From Pseudomonas gregormendelii (GTDB lineage Bacteria > Pseudomonadota > Gammaproteobacteria > Pseudomonadales > Pseudomonadaceae), in assembly GCF_017114825.1 (NCBI RefSeq), contig NZ_JADEVO010000026.1, positions 21,769 through 85,768 of the forward strand: DNA of 64,000 nucleotides, given 5' to 3'. How positions within the stretch are numbered: the stretch's first letter is position 1; the number at the start of each line of letters is the position of its first letter. This document shows positions 61,300-64,000 of the stretch, piece by piece. The notes beneath the pieces were generated by a model. The model had not been told where the DNA came from. It did no database searches and saw nothing but the letters and a program-made list of their open reading frames with translations. A program made the position numbers and the translations under genes.

Positions 61300-62154
61300 A
61301 TGAGCGAACGTCCCGAAGAGCCAAACCAGGCTTCTGACGCCGAAAGCCTGCTGCCCATCGATGAACACATCGAAGAAGGGCATGACGCTGAAGGTCGTAA
61401 AGTCCGGCATCGTGGTATCTATCTTCTGCCGAATCTATTCACCACCGCGAATCTCTTCGCGGGGTTCTATTCCATCATCAACTCGATGAGCGCCCAGGCG
61501 GCAGCGAGCGCCGGTGACTCGGTCGGCGCAAGCAAATACTTTGCTTTCGCCGCCATCGCGATCTTTGTCGCCATGGTGCTCGACGGGCTAGACGGCCGCG
61601 TGGCCCGCATGACCAATACCCAAAGTGCCTTCGGCGCCGAATACGACTCGCTGTCGGACATGGTCGCCTTCGGCGTTGCCCCGGCGCTGTTGGCGTTCGG
61701 CTGGGCCCTGGGTGACATGGGCAAGGTCGGCTGGATGGTTGCCTTCATCTATGTGGCGGGCGCGGCGCTGCGACTGGCGCGCTTCAACACTCAAGTGGGC
61801 ACCGCAGACAAGCGTTACTTTATCGGGCTTGCCAGTCCGGCAGCGGCGGGTGTGGTTGCCGGTATCGTCTGGGCGTTCAGCGACTACGGCATCCAGGGCT
61901 CCAGGATGTCTTTCCTGGTGGCGCTGATGGTTGCCGCCGCCGGTATGCTGATGGTCAGCAACATCAAGTACAACAGCTTCAAGGAGCTGGACCTGAAGGG
62001 GCGGGTGCCGTTCGTGGCAATCCTGGCCGTGGTGCTGGTGTTCGCAGTGGTATTCAGTGATCCGCCGCGTATTCTGTTACTGGTGTTCCTTGCCTACGCA
62101 GCCTCTGGTCCGGTGCAATATCTATTAAGACTTCGCCGGAACAAAAACGCCTGA
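61300..62154 (+). CDS. pssA: CDP-diacylglycerol-serine O-phosphatidyltransferase
   Basis: Makes phosphatidylserine from CDP-diacylglycerol, the precursor of phosphatidylethanolamine. It has 284 residues and about eight membrane helices. The CDP-alcohol phosphotransferase motif D-G-x2-A-R-x8-G-x3-D-x3-D is complete in LDGLDGRVARMTN...AEYDSLSDM. The start at 61300 (MSERPEE) has AAGG 8 bp upstream; the ATG two codons earlier is too close to it. Confidence 0.95.
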   Translation: MSERPEEPNQASDAESLLPIDEHIEEGHDAEGRKVRHRGIYLLPNLFTTANLFAGFYSIINSMSAQAAASAGDSVGASKYFAFAAIAIFVAMVLDGLDGRVARMTNTQSAFGAEYDSLSDMVAFGVAPALLAFGWALGDMGKVGWMVAFIYVAGAALRLARFNTQVGTADKRYFIGLASPAAAGVVAGIVWAFSDYGIQGSRMSFLVALMVAAAGMLMVSNIKYNSFKELDLKGRVPFVAILAVVLVFAVVFSDPPRILLLVFLAYAASGPVQYLLRLRRNKNA

Positions 62155-62163
62155 TATCCCTCA

Positions 62164-62211
62164 TACTCCGCAGTCTAATTTGGTGCATCTGTCCTCCAAA
62201 ACTGCGGAGTA
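62164..62211 (+). promoter_or_regulatory. Hairpin masking the msrP ribosome-binding site
   Basis: TACTCCGCAGT (62164-62174) is the exact inverse of ACTGCGGAGTA (62201-62211). Inside it TTTGG (62179-62183) pairs with CCAAA (62196-62200), giving a 16-bp stem with a 4-nt bulge. The right arm contains the Shine-Dalgarno GGAG, 5 bp before the msrP ATG. No T-run follows, so it is not an ordinary terminator. Confidence 0.7.
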
Positions 62212-62214
62212 GCC

Positions 62215-63228
62215 ATGCTGATCAAGATCCCCCAGGCATCTGACTGCCATGAGTCGGACGTCACGCCTCAATCCCTGTATTTATCTCGACGTAACGTCCT
62301 TGGCGCTGCCGTTGCCGGATTGGCTGTTGGCAGCCTGCCGCGTTGGGCCAGCGCCGAAGAGGCGTCCCGCTACGCCGACGTCGAGCCTGGCAAGGCGCCT
62401 TCCTGGTTCTCCGAGAAACTTCCCGCTACGCGTTGGGGGGCGGTGACCGTCAAGGATGAGGCGATCACGCTATTCAAGGATGCGACCCACTACAACAACT
62501 TTTATGAGTTCGGCACCGAAAAAGGCGACCCCGCGGCGAACGCAGGCGCGCTGAAGACCGAACCCTGGAGTGTGGTTGTAGACGGGGAGGTGGGTAAGCC
62601 GGGGCGGTACGCGCTGGAAGACTTCATGAAGCCCTATCAGCTGGAAGAGCGCATTTATCGCCTGCGTTGCGTGGAAGCCTGGTCGATGGTCATTCCCTGG
62701 CTCGGCTTTCCCCTGTCGGCATTGCTCAAACAGGTGGAGCCGAGCGCCAGTGCCAAGTACATCCGCTTCGAAACCTTGCAGGACCCCAAGACCATGCCCG
62801 GGCAGCGTTCCGGTTTCGCCTTGATCGACTGGCCCTATGTCGAAGGCTTGCGCCTGGATGAGGCGATGAATCCGCTGGCGATTCTTGCGGTGGGCATGTA
62901 CGGGCGCGAATTGCCCAGCCAGAACGGTGCGCCGCTGCGGTTGGTGGTGCCCTGGAAGTATGGCTTCAAGAGCATCAAGTCCATTGTGCGGATCAGCCTG
63001 GTCAGCGAGCAGCCCAAGACGACCTGGCAGAGTCTTGCCGCAGATGAATACGGCTTTTACGCGAACGTGAATCCGACGGTCGATCACCCGCGCTGGACCC
63101 AGGCTCGCGAGCGGCGCCTGCCCAGTGGCCTGTTCAAGCCGAACGTGCGGGACACCCAGATGTTCAACGGCTACTCGGAAGAAGTCGCTTCTCTATATAC
63201 AGGGCTCGATCTGCGGAAGAACTACTGA
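62215..63228 (+). CDS. msrP: Protein-methionine-sulfoxide reductase catalytic subunit MsrP
   Basis: Periplasmic molybdopterin enzyme that repairs oxidised methionines after chlorine stress. It has 337 residues. A Tat signal SRRNVLGAAVAG (Arg25-Arg26) is present, and Cys152 in YRLRCVEAWSM is the molybdenum ligand. It overlaps msrQ by one base (TGATG). A hairpin covers its ribosome site. pssA lies 60 bp upstream on the same strand. Confidence 0.96.
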   Translation: MLIKIPQASDCHESDVTPQSLYLSRRNVLGAAVAGLAVGSLPRWASAEEASRYADVEPGKAPSWFSEKLPATRWGAVTVKDEAITLFKDATHYNNFYEFGTEKGDPAANAGALKTEPWSVVVDGEVGKPGRYALEDFMKPYQLEERIYRLRCVEAWSMVIPWLGFPLSALLKQVEPSASAKYIRFETLQDPKTMPGQRSGFALIDWPYVEGLRLDEAMNPLAILAVGMYGRELPSQNGAPLRLVVPWKYGFKSIKSIVRISLVSEQPKTTWQSLAADEYGFYANVNPTVDHPRWTQARERRLPSGLFKPNVRDTQMFNGYSEEVASLYTGLDLRKNY

Positions 63229-63848
63229 TGCGTTTCCCGTACTGGCGTATCGGCGTATTCATCGCCGCCGCCGTCTGGCCGGTCTTGTGGTTGTACCAGG
63301 CCTGGGCGGATGTGCTTGGGCCTGATCCCGGTAAGGTGCTGGTTGATCGCCTGGGGCTGGGTACCCTCATACTGCTGCTGGTCACGCTGGCGATGACGCC
63401 ACTGCAGAAACTCAGCGGTTGGGCGGGGTGGATCGCCGTGCGCCGCCAGCTCGGATTATGGTGTTTTGCCTACGTGGTCCTGCATCTGTGCGGGTATATG
63501 GCATTTATCCTTGGGTTTGACTGGTCGCAACTGGGTGTCGAGTTGCGCAAGCGGCCTTACATAATTGTCGGGGCGCTGGCATTTCTTTGCCTGCTCGCAT
63601 TGGCCGTGACCTCGAACAGATACAGCCAGCGCCGGTTAGGCGCTCGCTGGAAGAAGCTGCATCGATTGGCTTATGTGGTGCTCGGGCTTGGTTTGCTGCA
63701 TATGTTGTGGATTGTGCGTGCTGATCTTGAAGAGTGGGCCATCTACGCATCTATAGGAGGGCTGCTTTTGGTAATGCGGCTGCCTGTTGTGTCCCGTCGA
63801 ATACCGCGGTTATGGGCTAAAAAGGCCTCTTCTGCCAAGAAGGCGTAA
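63228..63848 (+). CDS. msrQ: Haem-binding membrane subunit MsrQ
   Basis: Six-helix b-type cytochrome of 206 residues that feeds quinol electrons to MsrP. Histidines for haem lie in YVVLHLCGYMAF, KKLHRLAYVVLGLGLLHML. It starts in the msrP stop codon. The C-terminus is basic (RIPRLWAKKASSAKKA). Confidence 0.95.
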   Translation: MRFPYWRIGVFIAAAVWPVLWLYQAWADVLGPDPGKVLVDRLGLGTLILLLVTLAMTPLQKLSGWAGWIAVRRQLGLWCFAYVVLHLCGYMAFILGFDWSQLGVELRKRPYIIVGALAFLCLLALAVTSNRYSQRRLGARWKKLHRLAYVVLGLGLLHMLWIVRADLEEWAIYASIGGLLLVMRLPVVSRRIPRLWAKKASSAKKA

Positions 63849-63855
63849 TTAGGCC

Positions 63856-63883
63856 TTGACGGCAGATTTCAGATGTCTATAAT
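63856..63883 (+). promoter_or_regulatory. rRNA-operon-type promoter at the right edge
   Basis: TTGACG (63856-63861), 16-bp spacer, perfect TATAAT (63878-63883), and a GC-rich discriminator TCGCCCC. The 120 bp that follow contain no gene and resemble, from memory, the leader before the 16S rRNA gene in Pseudomonas; no rRNA sequence is inside the window. Confidence 0.7.
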
Positions 63884-64000
63884 TCGCCCCACTTCCGGCG
63901 CAGTCGAAACGGAAAACTCCTTGGTAAACAATGAGTTACGCAGTTTTGACGGTCAGCTGCTTCAGGTCATCGAAGCGCAAAAGAAGTTGAAAAAGAGGTG

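Noticed and set aside
62164..62211. Terminator of pssA
   Set aside because: The hairpin lacks a T-run and its right arm contains the msrP ribosome-binding site, so a regulatory leader is more likely.

Overview
This window is an almost entirely core-genome stretch of a Pseudomonas chromosome, most likely from the P. fluorescens group. The basis is the GC-rich codon use, the family of every gene, the recurring gtaggagcgagc / gtgggagcgggc extragenic palindromes, one PrrF-type sRNA at this locus rather than a tandem pair, and a gene order that matches, from memory, P. aeruginosa PAO1 blocks around PA4525-PA4547 and PA4690-PA4739. No insertion sequence, integrase, prophage or CRISPR array was seen.

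Layout. 1-8.3 kb: pilR (cut by the left edge) and pilS, a small membrane protein, bamD, then divergent rluD-pgeF-clpB with a heat-shock-type promoter. 8.5-9.0 kb: tRNA-Asn, Pro, Lys and a second identical Pro. 9.1-12.1 kb: EF-hand protein, ndh, DUF3094 and DUF1780 genes. 12.2-16.2 kb: a benzoate uptake operon benK-benE-benF preceded by a textbook tandem BenR/XylS-type operator; no benzoate-degrading enzymes are present. 16.2-22.7 kb: DUF2790, CbiM-like permease, yacG-coaE-pilD-pilC-pilB and divergent pilA with a sigma-54 promoter. 22.8-31 kb: BON protein (also with a sigma-54-like promoter), DUF2845, DUF748, a methyltransferase, DUF2236, acs. 31-37.4 kb: pgi, panD, panC, panB, folK, pcnB. 37.6-42.8 kb: the catabolite-repression regulators crcZ (sRNA), cbrB, cbrA, cbrX. 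42.8-46.9 kb: gluQ, dksA, an aminotransferase, sfsA, a Rieske protein. 46.9-50.8 kb: haem uptake phuT-U-V and a ChaN-like lipoprotein behind a Fur box, then the Fur-controlled sRNA prrF. 50.9-57.5 kb: TfoX-like, pentapeptide-repeat and kinase-like genes, mrcB, a TPR lipoprotein, yqcC, DUF4124. 57.5-64 kb: ilvI-ilvH-ilvC, pssA, msrP-msrQ, and at the right edge a promoter resembling an rRNA operon promoter.

How the parts connect. Two sigma-54 activators (PilR, CbrB) share the window with three sigma-54-type promoters (pilA, the BON gene, crcZ). CrcZ is the RNA that titrates Hfq/Crc, and A-rich Hfq/Crc-type sites overlap the ribosome-binding regions of benK, benF and acs here, so regulator and probable targets lie within 30 kb. 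Iron control appears twice, at the phu promoter and at prrF. I found no clearly undescribed multi-gene system. The least explained signals are non-coding: a hairpin that would bury the msrP ribosome-binding site, a probably leaderless mrcB mRNA, a long structured leader before ilvI, and a TGTTAC array upstream of panB.
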